Shown piece after piece: positions 54,236 to 63,305 of a stretch of 64,000 nt of DNA (position 1 is the stretch's first letter; the number at the start of each line of letters is the position of its first letter). Below the pieces are notes generated by a model that did no database searches, was not told the DNA's origin, and was given only the letters and a program-made list of their open reading frames with translations. The DNA comes from DASQZK01 sp963732905 (GTDB lineage: Bacteria > Bacteroidota > Bacteroidia > Bacteroidales > GCA-2748055). The position numbers and the translations under genes are program-made. Location of the stretch: positions 99,470 to 163,469 of the forward strand of contig CAVTBM010000005.1 in assembly GCA_963732905.1 (NCBI GenBank), read 5' to 3'.

Positions 54236-56578
54236 ATGGTAACCTCTATAAAAAATTCAGGAGTAAAGAATTCAGATGAACTGAAAAGGAAAGCGTTCGA
54301 AGTTGAGTTCGGTTTCACGGCTGCATATAAAAAATATTATCATTCTCATCCGGCTATCAGGGAAGCACATTGTCTCAGGGCCATGTTGCCGGCAGCTCTC
54401 TCACCGATAGAGGAAAATGATTTGTTTGCCGGCCGGTTCATCTCAACTCCCGCAGTGAACAGGTCTGTTAAGGGATGGAACGCTGAAACAATGAATATAC
54501 CGGCACTTGGATTTCTCTCCCTTCCCCCGGGTCTGGGGCCGGGAGGGGGCTATTTTTGCAATGAATGGACCTTCAATAAAAAAATAAGTGACATACAGCC
54601 CGGCGAAAAGACTCTCTCGGAGCTGCAGGAAATAATGAAGTTCTGGAGCACGGAAACTATACCCTACAAAACGAGGGCAGCTTATCCGCCGGAGATGGCT
54701 GAGGCACTTCCATTTGATGACCTGGCCGGTCTGGAAGTCGCCAACCCGGCATATCCTCTTGTCAGGATGACAGGTCCTCATTTCGATTACGATAAATTAA
54801 TGAAACTTGGTATTCCGGGTTTGAAATCGGAAATAAGCCTGTACAGAGAGGCTGCATACAATAACGGTAAAGATTTTGAACTGTACGACGGCATGCTGAT
54901 GGCAATGGATCTGCTTGCTGATGTTTGCAGGTTCTACTCAAGCCAGGCCATTTGTTTATTGGAAAAAGCAACCGGAAAGAGAAAAAGGGAACTGGAGGAA
55001 ATGTCGGATGTTTTATTGGCAATCTCCTCCCGGGCCCCGGGATCGTTGCATGAAGCCATGCAGCTTACCCTGCTTTACGGCGTTTTGGCAATTGCATTTA
55101 GCTGGGGGAGAATGGATGAATATCTTGGCGATTTTTATGTGCATGATACAGATACAGGAAAAATATCTGAAGACAAGGCCCTGCATCTTACACAGAACTT
55201 ATGGCAAATCATAAGTGATAATGGTGCCCCTTACGATAACCGCATTATTATTGGCGGAAGAGGCAGGCGGAATGAGATAAATGCCAATCGTTTTGCCCAT
55301 CTCGCCATAGAAGCATCCCGCACAGTTTTTGAGAACCTGCCGCAGCTGTCACTCAGGTTTTATAAGGGACAGGATCCGACCTTGTATGAACATGGCTTGT
55401 TGTCCATCTCAGAAGGCCGGACCTTCCCCATGCTCTATAACGATGATATAAATATTCCTGCTGTGCAGAAGGCAATGAATATTCCTTACGAAGAAGCTGA
55501 ACAATACCTTCCATACGGTTGTGGTGAATACGCTATTTACAAAAAAAGCGTGCATACACCCAGCGGTGTTATAAATAATTCAAAAGTGCTGGAATGCGTA
55601 TTAAGAAATGGCTTCGAACCGGTCACGAAAAGATTTGTCGGACCTCAGCTCGGACATCTCAGGGATTTCAAGACCTGGGATGATTTCTTCAACGCCTACA
55701 AAAAAACCATTGAATACTGGGTTGACCTCCTGGCCACACAGCAAAAATTGGAATATGATATAGTTGGTAAAGAGACTGCCCATTTATACTGGAGCATTCT
55801 TTACGAGGATTGTATCGAAAGAGGAAAAAACATTTTCGACGGAGGATTGCATCATTTAGGCGGTACCCTCGAATCATACGGCCAGATCAATGCTTCGGAT
55901 AGTCTGCTGGCTGTCAAAAAACTGGTCTTTGAAGAAAAGTCGATCGATCCCGACCGGCTTATTGCAGCGCTGGATAACAATTTTATCGGGTATGAAAAGG
56001 AAAGGAAAATGGTCCAGAAAGTTTCAAAATATGGTAATGATGAAAGCGAAGCTGATAACATGGCCATTGAAGTACACAACCACTTATGCAATTATACCCG
56101 GAATCAGGCATCACGCGTAAAACTGGATTCCTACCTTATCGTAATCATCAATAACCTCATGAATACCGTTCTCGGGGCGCATACGCTTGCAACTCCCGAC
56201 GGACGGAAATCGCTGGAGCCGTTTGCCAATGGCAATAATCCCTCTCATGGCAGCGATAAGAACGGGGTTACGGCATTCCTGAATTCAATTCTTAAGCTCG
56301 ATCCGGCTATTCACGATGGAGCAGTTCAGAACATGAAGTTCTCAAAAGACCTGGCCTGTAACCGGCCAGACATTTTCAGGAACCTGCTTGAAACCTATTT
56401 TTCAATCGGAGGGACACAAGCCATGATCACTATTATTGGAAAAGATGAACTGGAAGCTGCACTGAGTGAGCCCGAAAAATACAAAAATCTGTTTGTCAGG
56501 GTGGGGGGGTTCAGCGCCCGTTTCATCGAGCTCGACAAAGCCGTTCAACTTGAGGTAATAAACAGGACCATCTATTGA
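54236..56578 (+). CDS. Glycyl radical enzyme (PFL/dehydratase-like) of unknown substrate
   Basis: 780 residues, the usual size. The family blocks are HEAMQLTLLYGVLAIAFSWG, RMDEYLGDFYVHDTDTGKIS, ENLPQLSLRFYKGQDP and GRTFPMLYNDDINIPAVQKA. The active-site loop is YGCGEYAIY: Cys429 and Glu431 sit where GCxE-type eliminases have theirs, but the middle residue is Gly rather than Val. The glycyl radical motif near the C-terminus is FVRVGGFSARF (radical Gly about 758), then a Q...EVINRT tail. It lacks the double Cys of pyruvate formate-lyase, so a dehydratase, lyase or decarboxylase is likely. No activating radical-SAM enzyme is in the window. The next gene, a sugar symporter, starts 1 bp after its stop. 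Confidence 0.9.
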   Translation: MVTSIKNSGVKNSDELKRKAFEVEFGFTAAYKKYYHSHPAIREAHCLRAMLPAALSPIEENDLFAGRFISTPAVNRSVKGWNAETMNIPALGFLSLPPGLGPGGGYFCNEWTFNKKISDIQPGEKTLSELQEIMKFWSTETIPYKTRAAYPPEMAEALPFDDLAGLEVANPAYPLVRMTGPHFDYDKLMKLGIPGLKSEISLYREAAYNNGKDFELYDGMLMAMDLLADVCRFYSSQAICLLEKATGKRKRELEEMSDVLLAISSRAPGSLHEAMQLTLLYGVLAIAFSWGRMDEYLGDFYVHDTDTGKISEDKALHLTQNLWQIISDNGAPYDNRIIIGGRGRRNEINANRFAHLAIEASRTVFENLPQLSLRFYKGQDPTLYEHGLLSISEGRTFPMLYNDDINIPAVQKAMNIPYEEAEQYLPYGCGEYAIYKKSVHTPSGVINNSKVLECVLRNGFEPVTKRFVGPQLGHLRDFKTWDDFFNAYKKTIEYWVDLLATQQKLEYDIVGKETAHLYWSILYEDCIERGKNIFDGGLHHLGGTLESYGQINASDSLLAVKKLVFEEKSIDPDRLIAALDNNFIGYEKERKMVQKVSKYGNDESEADNMAIEVHNHLCNYTRNQASRVKLDSYLIVIINNLMNTVLGAHTLATPDGRKSLEPFANGNNPSHGSDKNGVTAFLNSILKLDPAIHDGAVQNMKFSKDLACNRPDIFRNLLETYFSIGGTQAMITIIGKDELEAALSEPEKYKNLFVRVGGFSARFIELDKAVQLEVINRTIY

Positions 56579-56579
56579 A

Positions 56580-57932
56580 ATGGATGCAATTACAGAAAAA
56601 CTATCCATTAAAGAGAAGGTAGGATACGCACTTGGCGACACTGCTTCGTGCCTTTTCTGGTCGACGTTTACGTGTTACCTGATGTATTTTTATACCGATG
56701 TTTTCGGTTTGCCGGTAGCGATTGTCGGGACCATGCTTCTCTTAACAAGAATCATCGATATTTTTATTGACCCTCTTATTGGGGCCATGGCCGATCGTAC
56801 TCACACGCGGTTTGGGAGCTTCAGGCCCTACCTGCTCTGGATGGCCGTCCCATTTGGATTAGCCGGTGTCCTCACATTCACAACCCCGGATTTTACATTG
56901 ACAGGGAAAATAATATATGCCTATTTTACCTACTCAATAATGATGATCCTTTACTCGCTTGTGAATACTCCATACTCTGCCCTGCTCGGTGTCATAACCG
57001 GAAACTCAACCGAACGAACCAGCCTCTCCTCTTATCGCCTGGTATTTGCCTTTATCGGAACGCTGATTGTCCAGGGTGCAACCTTACCCCTTGTATCCTT
57101 TTATGGCATAGACAATAAATCCAAAGGTTTCTTTTATACCATGCTTACCTATGCGCTGCTTGCTATCATTATTTTGTTCTTTTCCTTTGCCTCCACAAAA
57201 GAAAGGATCCGTCCAGTAAAGAATATTTCATCGACCTTTAAACAGGACCTCCTTGATCTGATCCATAATAAACAGATCGTGATATTACTGGGCTACAGTA
57301 TTTTTTCACTTATGAGCATGTCTCTCCGGGCCGCATCCATCATCTATTATTTCAAATATTTCATTGGAAATGAAAATATGTCCACCGCTTTCCTTCTTGC
57401 AGGGACAATTGCCAACGTAGCAGGGATAGTTGTCCTGGAGCGTTTATCCGCGCGCATTGATAAGAGAAAGACGATGATCCTGTTATCCATTGTTGCAACC
57501 ATCAGTTCGGCAGTCCTGTTTTTTGCAGGACCGCATGACCTGGTATTTATATTTGGCAGCTACATTGTTTTCTCCCTGATCTGGGGACCCAACAGTGCAC
57601 TTATTTACTCTTTCTTTGGAGATGCGGCCGACTATTCGGAGTGGAAGACTGAACGTCGTGCAACCGGGCTGATCTTCTCATCCTGTATTATGGCGAACAA
57701 ACTTGGATGGGCCATTGGCGGAGGTCTTGCAGGATGGTTACTGGCTTATTTCGGATTTAAGGCCAACGTTGTCCAGACACTGCAGGTTACCGACGGGATT
57801 AAATTATTGATGAGTGTGATTCCGGCAGCATTTACAATGGTCGCCGCATTTTTAATGTTCTTTAGTAAGCTTGATGCAAAAACAGTAAACAGAGTTGCAT
57901 ATGAACTGGAAGTACGAAGGAAAAACAACTAA
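56580..57932 (+). CDS. GPH-type (MelB-like) sugar:cation symporter
   Basis: 450 residues and twelve helices. The start LSIKEKVGYALGDTASCLFW has the GxGD-like opening of glycoside-pentoside-hexuronide symporters. IIDIFIDPLIGAMADRTHTR and FGSFRPYLLWMAVPFGLAGV carry the conserved cation-site Asp and loop, and NTPYSALLGVITGNSTERT is also characteristic. It would import a glycoside, pentose or uronide with H+ or Na+. It is co-transcribed with the glycyl radical enzyme (1-bp gap), so its cargo is probably that enzyme's substrate or precursor. Confidence 0.92.
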   Translation: MDAITEKLSIKEKVGYALGDTASCLFWSTFTCYLMYFYTDVFGLPVAIVGTMLLLTRIIDIFIDPLIGAMADRTHTRFGSFRPYLLWMAVPFGLAGVLTFTTPDFTLTGKIIYAYFTYSIMMILYSLVNTPYSALLGVITGNSTERTSLSSYRLVFAFIGTLIVQGATLPLVSFYGIDNKSKGFFYTMLTYALLAIIILFFSFASTKERIRPVKNISSTFKQDLLDLIHNKQIVILLGYSIFSLMSMSLRAASIIYYFKYFIGNENMSTAFLLAGTIANVAGIVVLERLSARIDKRKTMILLSIVATISSAVLFFAGPHDLVFIFGSYIVFSLIWGPNSALIYSFFGDAADYSEWKTERRATGLIFSSCIMANKLGWAIGGGLAGWLLAYFGFKANVVQTLQVTDGIKLLMSVIPAAFTMVAAFLMFFSKLDAKTVNRVAYELEVRRKNN

Positions 57933-58597
57933 AGAAACCGTTGAATGAATATCCTGACAATCTTCGCCTTATTTAGTATTATGATCAGGAGCACAACCAG
58001 GACTTTGTATTTATTATCAACAATTTAAACCTGGAAGCAGCCAAAAAGGCTTTATAATATAATCGCTTAATACGCGATAAATGACATTTCGCGTTGGTGC
58101 TGTATTTGAGCGATATAACAATTTACAGACAGCCTGGCGGGCAGACAGGTTTGCGCTTTGAAATGCCCAACGTTTCATAAAGGCCGCCCTTGGCTTGCAA
58201 AAGCTCCCCTCAATATTAATAATCTTTTCATATAAATGGGTTGATCCGCAGCGATTTAATATTCTGAAATAAATCAAAATCAAAATCCAAAGGTTTCAAA
58301 CGGGCAACGGATCGCAACCCGATGATGATATTCTGCCAGGAACACCAGATTCCTCCTGAAACGTTTGTTTGTGTGGCAGATGCCTTCGCAGATGTTAGCG
58401 ATTGAAAGGGTCCTGCCCGGAGCAGTACATTAAAACTGTTGCATATACCTTCCGGTAGGGAGGAATATATTCAACTGCGCAGGAGTTTTGACAATATTAT
58501 TTTACCCTAACCTCCGGCAACAGGTCAACAGAAACCCGGACCGCCAGGTAAGGCGAAGAAACCGGAGCCTGGTAGATCCATGGTTCACCCTACTTAG
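57933..58597. other. Decayed intergenic region before the integrase remnant
   Basis: About 660 bp without a credible gene. It contains a hairpin at about 58438-58477 (gttgcatataccttcc against ggaggaatatattcaac) and a 'gcccaacgtttcata' stretch (about 58164-58178) like part of the attC-like site at 60.4 kb. These may be remains of mobile DNA; I cannot reconstruct an element. Confidence 0.4.
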
Positions 58598-58867
58598 CAT
58601 AAATGTATATCAAGGTTTATCAGTTCAGCAGGTAGCGTACAGCATCTCGTCTATACTGCGGTAAAAGCTGCCGGGATAAAAAAGAAGACGTCACTTCATA
58701 CCCTTCGGCACACGTATGCCACACACAGCTTGGAAAAGGGGGTAGATTTAAGGGATATTCAAGATATGATGGGACATTCAAGCAGTAAGACGACCGAGAT
58801 ACCCACCTATATAGCTCACAAAGGCTTTGATCAAATAAAATGTCCGATGGATAACCCGGGTTTGTAA
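58598..58867 (+). pseudogene. C-terminal remnant of a tyrosine recombinase/integrase
   Basis: A frame between TAG (58595-58597) and TAA (58865-58867) translates to VQHLVYTAVKAAGIKKKTSL, HTLRHTYATHSLEKGVDLRD, IQDMMGHSSSKTTEIPTYIA and HKGFDQIKCPMDN. HxLRH and GHSS are the recombinase box II motifs. The catalytic Tyr region, normally TTEIYTHI, reads TTEIPTYI, so the usual Tyr is lost. There is no start and the N-terminal two thirds is missing. The ending IKCPMDN resembles the RSPLD ending of IntI and related Bacteroidota integrases. Confidence 0.75.
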
Positions 58868-58942
58868 AATTATTGCTAGATTTATTTAACTAAACTAAAA
58901 TTAAGGGGCTGATCACATATGCAAAATAAATGCAACTGTTAC

Positions 58943-58970
58943 ATATACTCCTAAAATTTGAGGAGTATAT
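58943..58970. promoter_or_regulatory. 10-bp palindrome upstream of the first cassette gene
   Basis: ATATACTCCT (58943-58952) and AGGAGTATAT (58961-58970) are perfect inverses around AAAATTTG. The site lies between the integrase remnant and the first cassette gene, about 50 bp before its likely start. It could be an operator, a terminator or part of an attachment site. Confidence 0.45.
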
Positions 58971-59021
58971 ACAATGGGTGTGTTTAGCCACTCGTTAGCA
59001 ACCATACAAAGAAATACGTAC

Positions 59022-59609
59022 ATGATTAGAAAAATTTTAATTTTCAGCATCCTTCTTATGAGTGTCATAAATATCTATACTCAGGATATTAAATTAAAAA
59101 CTGCTGAATTAAACTCAATTTCCACATTAGGTATCATTTATTCTGAATATGACACTATTAATCAAGGTCTTTATGATCCATATTTCTCTGTTTTTAGAAA
59201 TGAGTTTAAAAATAATTTAACAGCAGCAGGTATAAGAAAAATAGTATTTATAGATGATACAATTTCTTTTGAATCAATAACTAATTCGGAAATTAAAAAA
59301 ATCTGTAACCAATATAACATTGATGCATTGTTAATTTCAAAGATTTATTTCCTCAGACTTTCGTTTATTTATAAATCTTTTTTAAATCTTGAAATGATTG
59401 AAGAACCATCCATGATTACAGGTAAACCTGATATTTCTATGGAATTGAGAATATTTAATAGTCATGGCGAATTAATCATTTGGACAGTCGATAAAGTACA
59501 AACCGGTAATTCTTCAATGGTTAGTCCTCAATGGACTATTAATAGAAGCTTAAAGAAAAATATTAAAAAAATTAAAAAGACGATGAGTACGGTTGCTAAC
59601 AAACAGTAA
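59022..59609 (+). CDS. Secreted protein of unknown function (cassette 1)
   Basis: 195 residues from ATG 59022 (MIRKILIFSILLMSVINIYT, a signal peptide); an ATG at 58974 adds 16 residues. The mature part alternates strands and helices (TLGIIYSEYDTINQG, NNLTAAGIRKIVFIDDTIS, QYNIDALLISKIYFLRLSFI) and ends in a Lys-rich tail. The layout resembles small periplasmic proteins with a TolB-N-like fold, but I cannot name a family. Its last codons (GTT GCT AAC AAA CAG TAA) form the 5' arm of the first attC-like site. Base composition is much richer in A and T than the genes before 57 kb. Confidence 0.7.
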   Translation: MIRKILIFSILLMSVINIYTQDIKLKTAELNSISTLGIIYSEYDTINQGLYDPYFSVFRNEFKNNLTAAGIRKIVFIDDTISFESITNSEIKKICNQYNIDALLISKIYFLRLSFIYKSFLNLEMIEEPSMITGKPDISMELRIFNSHGELIIWTVDKVQTGNSSMVSPQWTINRSLKKNIKKIKKTMSTVANKQ

Positions 59610-59723
59610 ACCCAATGCCTTGCTATTCCTTAGTTTCAGCGTTTTTTGTATAAATAAAATTAATTATATTCCGAACATGAAACGTAAAAATGTCGGCACT
59701 GGGCTTACTGTCAAACGTTAGGC
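59594..59723 (+). other. attC-like recombination site 1
   Basis: A 130-bp imperfect palindrome. The outer pair is TGCTAAC (59594-59600) and GTTAGGC (59717-59723, matching GTTRRRY). Inner arms are ACAGTAAACCCA (59603-59614) and TGGGCTTACTGT (59700-59711), complementary at 11 of 12 positions. Spacers between outer and inner boxes are 2 and 5 bases, the unequal spacing typical of attC sites. The next gene begins within a few bases of the GTTAGGC box. Confidence 0.65.
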
Positions 59724-59756
59724 ATAATGCGAAACCATCTCGATAACTTAAACAGT

Positions 59757-60263
59757 ATGATTAAAAAGACTTTAATTATATCACTTTTAATAATAAGTAA
59801 CCAATATATTTTTGGACAAGCAAAATTGTATATAAATCAATATGAGTATGATGCAAATCCTGCTATTGGATTAATTGCAGGATTAAGCGGATTTGAAAAT
59901 TATTCTATGGAATTAGGCTTAGCTTACAATCACTTTGAGACAAGACCTGATAATAAACTATTTACAAAACCATTCGTTGGGTTTTCATTGACAACTGACT
60001 ATTTCCCTTCAAATAGTAAGATACGGACTGGAAACTTAAATTTGTGGTTTAATGGAGTATTAGTTTTGGGTGTAAGTAATAGTTATCTAACAAATGGTGA
60101 ATTAAATAATTGGATGATAAAACCATATATTGGACTTGAATTATACGGACTTGTATTGACTTGGGGTTACGGATTTGATTTTAAAGAAAATGAATTGTCT
60201 GATTTTTCAAAACACATATTTAACTTACGATATTACTATCCTATTTTTAAATTAAAGAAATAA
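59757..60263 (+). CDS. Small outer-membrane-like protein (cassette 2)
   Basis: 168 residues from ATG 59757 (MIKKTLIISLLIISNQYIFG, a signal peptide); the ATG at 59727 is an alternative. The mature part is made of glycine- and aromatic-rich strands (NPAIGLIAGLSGFENYSMEL, PFVGFSLTTDYFPSN, LNLWFNGVLVLGVSNSYL, YIGLELYGLVLTWGYGFDF), like an eight-stranded outer-membrane barrel. No family is recognised. It is the only gene between attC-like sites 1 and 2, i.e. a single-gene cassette. Confidence 0.7.
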   Translation: MIKKTLIISLLIISNQYIFGQAKLYINQYEYDANPAIGLIAGLSGFENYSMELGLAYNHFETRPDNKLFTKPFVGFSLTTDYFPSNSKIRTGNLNLWFNGVLVLGVSNSYLTNGELNNWMIKPYIGLELYGLVLTWGYGFDFKENELSDFSKHIFNLRYYYPIFKLKK

Positions 60264-60318
60264 ATTTATAATTGACAAAATTATAAAAATGACAAGATTA
60301 ATGACTATAAAGCACTAT

Positions 60319-60452
60319 GCCTAACATGCGGTCATAAAACATTTGGGGGAAAGTGGTTATTCAAGCATCCTGCCACGCAATCAACTTTCTACAACGCTGG
60401 ATAAGAACGCAGCCCGCTCACCCAAACGTTTCATACCGCAGATCCGTTGGCG
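60319..60452 (+). other. attC-like recombination site 2
   Basis: 134 bp. The outer pair is GCCTAAC (60319-60325, RYYYAAC) and GTTGGCG (60446-60452). Inner arms are TGCGGT (60327-60332) and ACCGCA (60435-60440). The stem is prolonged by cataaaacatttggg against cccaaacgtttcat. Spacers are 1 and 5 bases. Confidence 0.65.
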
Positions 60453-60514
60453 GTAATTAAAGTGCTACAAATCAGAGTAAATGGAATAATTATAAACATA
60501 AAAACAGATAAGAA

Positions 60515-63292
60515 ATGAAGAATATATTTATTTTATTTTTAATATGCATTTGTAATTTTAGCTATAGTCAGAATGTTAAAAGCGATCCATTTGCTCAACT
60601 GGATTTTCTTTACTCAAAGATTCCTTCTGAGAAAATCCCAACAGGTATATTGTTTAATCAGGGATTTAGGTTAATAGAGAATATTGACAAGTATTCAAAT
60701 TCACTGGAAGGCTCACAAAGTGATTTCATAAATTTCTATTTTGTCTATCAAATGATTCAAAAGTGTAATTTTTTAAACCCACAGAAAAACCTACTTCCGG
60801 ATTTTGAGCAATTGGTTGATAGGAAGGATTATGAGGACGGTTTATATCACAATATCCCTATTTCATTAATTTATTATAAAGGGAATTACATCAACGAAGA
60901 GGAATTAATAAAACTTATTGAGAATCATAGTTACTCTCCTCAAATTAATGAAACATCGATATTTGCTTCATCGGTACTTGTTCCAAAAATAAACTCGGCT
61001 AATGTTACATTTAATATTGATCCAAGTCTGTTATTTACAAACAAAGAGAATGAAATTAAGTCTCTTGACATTGACTTTGGTAATGGTGACGGCTTTCATC
61101 AAATTTCTCTAAAAACCAGACAAATAAATATACGGTACAATTGTATTGGTCAAAAGAGTATTGTTGTCAAGTTGATAACAGGAACAGATACATTAATATC
61201 AAATACTGTTCTAACTGTTAAAGATTTGGGTTATTTGGCTCCAAAGCATACAGGAATAATTGAGTCTAAACAATCTAATTTAAAGTCAACAGGAATTGTA
61301 CAAGGAGGAACTTATCGTTATGAATCGACCGGAGAGCTTGATAAACCAGTATTAATCGTTGAAGGTTTTGATATTCTGAATGACTATTCTTACAACGACT
61401 TATATGACAATTGGTATGACGCTGGCTTTGTTCAACCTCTCTTGGACAATGGATACGACCTCTACTTTTTAAATTTTTCAAATAATACACAATCAATGCA
61501 TGATAATGCTACTGTTGTAAAAAGTATGATTGAAAAAATAAACAATGATAAAGTTGGGGATCATGATGGAGTTATTATTGGTGAAAGTATGGGAGGTGTA
61601 ATTTGCCGCATGGCATTGAAAGAAATGGAAAACGATAACTTAAATCATGAAATGGGACTATTTATTTCGTATGATTCGCCTTATAAAGGTGCTAATATAC
61701 CTTATGGCTTTCAAACAGTCCTTAGAGATGCGTTGGATATTAATTTAGTAGAGTTATATCAAGGATGGATTGATTTATTTACATTTTTAGGTGTCGGTTA
61801 TACGCCGACACAAATTAGTAATGCGCTTAATTCTTCTGCTGCAAAGCAATTATTGGTACGACATATAAAGGGAAATACAGATTTTAATGATATACAAACG
61901 TATTTATCAAATCTCGGTTATCCAACACATACAAGAAATATTGCACTAATCAGTGGTAGCAACAAAGCTTATGATCTTCCATTCAATCCAGGTGATAAAA
62001 TTTTTGAAGATGAGTGGGGTGCGTGTGCCTTAGCTAAATATAAAGTTACAATAAATACTACTAATGTCAATACAACTAATCAAGAGGTTTCAAGAATCAG
62101 AATATGGTGTGGCTTATGTATTTTATGGACGGATAAACAGGCGAGATATTCTTCGGACAATAAAGCATATGATAATTGTCCTGGTGGAAAATTCTGGACA
62201 ATGGGGATGAGTACAACAGGTATTGATTATTTTAGCTTTGTGCCTACGGTAAGTTCTATTGACTTGGATCAGAGCATAATTGATGGCGCTGATGGATTAC
62301 ACTATTTTAATTCTTCCACTCATACTAAAGATGGAATTATTAATGCTAAACAAACGCAACTTGACGACATATATTCTAATAGTTCCAATACAGGACACAT
62401 AAGTCTAGACGATTTGGGATATTGGGATGCATCTTGGAATTGGCGTAATATAACCCAAGACATACTGTTACAAGAAATAATGTATGATAATTACTATTTG
62501 CAAAACAGTACAATAAATACAAATAAATCTTTTACTGCAAATAGTAGCATAACTGTTGGAAATAATGTTAATCCATTTACTAATAAAAATATCGCGACCG
62601 GGGATGTTGTCTTTAAATCCAATACAAATGTAACATTATCAGCACCAAATATTACATTACAGCCAGGTACAACTATTGAAGCGGGCTGTAATTTCACAGC
62701 GTCCCCAAATTCTGGGTCTTTAAAGAGTAGTAGTTTAAAGTCAACAAATAGTTCACTCGTAAGCAATTTCTCTCCAAAAATCATTGGTCCAAAATATGCC
62801 GCCCAAAATGTAAAGTACTCTATTGATAAATTACCTGAAAATGCTGAATCTATCAATTGGGAATTATCATCTGACAATTATTTATATAATTACCAAGGGG
62901 ACGTATTATTATTTCCAGATAATATTAATCCGGGGCAATATACTTTAAAAGTAAATGTTGTTAAAAGTGTGTCAGAAACATATAGCAGTACAAGGGTCTT
63001 ATGGGTAAATAATAATAATCTATCAACAGATGAAAAAAATGAGAAAGCAAATGAATTCTCATCAGTTGATATTAATGTGTTCCCGAATCCAACAACAAGA
63101 GAAATAAATATTGAGATCAAAAACCCAACTTCACCAATATATGTTGAGGTAATAGACATAAATGGTAGAATAGTTTATAAAGGACAATATTCAGAATCAG
63201 GCAAGATTGATCTTTCTAATGAAAAGGGAATGTTGCTTCTTAAAATATCGTTTGAAAATAAAACCATTACCCGCAAAATATTATGCTTATAA
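60515..63292 (+). CDS. T9SS-exported alpha/beta hydrolase (lipase/esterase-like) (cassette 3)
   Basis: 925 residues. A signal peptide (MKNIFILFLICICNFSYSQ) is followed by an unassigned N-terminal part to about 250. The alpha/beta hydrolase core has PVLIVEGFDILNDYSYND, GYDLYFLNFSNNTQSMHDN and the nucleophile elbow GVIIGESMGGVICRMAL. YDSPYKGANIPYGFQ follows, as in lipases. After a repetitive beta part (ITVGNNVNPF, VTLSAPNITLQPGTTIEAG) it ends in a T9SS type A domain: INVFPNPTTREINIEIK and IDINGRIVYKGQY. It is expected at the cell surface or released. AT-rich, and within the cassette bounded by attC-like sites 2 and 3. Confidence 0.82.
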   Translation: MKNIFILFLICICNFSYSQNVKSDPFAQLDFLYSKIPSEKIPTGILFNQGFRLIENIDKYSNSLEGSQSDFINFYFVYQMIQKCNFLNPQKNLLPDFEQLVDRKDYEDGLYHNIPISLIYYKGNYINEEELIKLIENHSYSPQINETSIFASSVLVPKINSANVTFNIDPSLLFTNKENEIKSLDIDFGNGDGFHQISLKTRQINIRYNCIGQKSIVVKLITGTDTLISNTVLTVKDLGYLAPKHTGIIESKQSNLKSTGIVQGGTYRYESTGELDKPVLIVEGFDILNDYSYNDLYDNWYDAGFVQPLLDNGYDLYFLNFSNNTQSMHDNATVVKSMIEKINNDKVGDHDGVIIGESMGGVICRMALKEMENDNLNHEMGLFISYDSPYKGANIPYGFQTVLRDALDINLVELYQGWIDLFTFLGVGYTPTQISNALNSSAAKQLLVRHIKGNTDFNDIQTYLSNLGYPTHTRNIALISGSNKAYDLPFNPGDKIFEDEWGACALAKYKVTINTTNVNTTNQEVSRIRIWCGLCILWTDKQARYSSDNKAYDNCPGGKFWTMGMSTTGIDYFSFVPTVSSIDLDQSIIDGADGLHYFNSSTHTKDGIINAKQTQLDDIYSNSSNTGHISLDDLGYWDASWNWRNITQDILLQEIMYDNYYLQNSTINTNKSFTANSSITVGNNVNPFTNKNIATGDVVFKSNTNVTLSAPNITLQPGTTIEAGCNFTASPNSGSLKSSSLKSTNSSLVSNFSPKIIGPKYAAQNVKYSIDKLPENAESINWELSSDNYLYNYQGDVLLFPDNINPGQYTLKVNVVKSVSETYSSTRVLWVNNNNLSTDEKNEKANEFSSVDINVFPNPTTREINIEIKNPTSPIYVEVIDINGRIVYKGQYSESGKIDLSNEKGMLLLKISFENKTITRKILCL

Positions 63293-63305
63293 ATACAAAT
63301 AGATA

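Noticed and set aside
58080..58190. A fourth attC-like site near GTTGG...CCAAC
   Set aside because: The boxes are in the wrong order (GTT before AAC) for one attC, and no inner arms pair; only a short 'caacgtttcata' similarity to site 2 remains.
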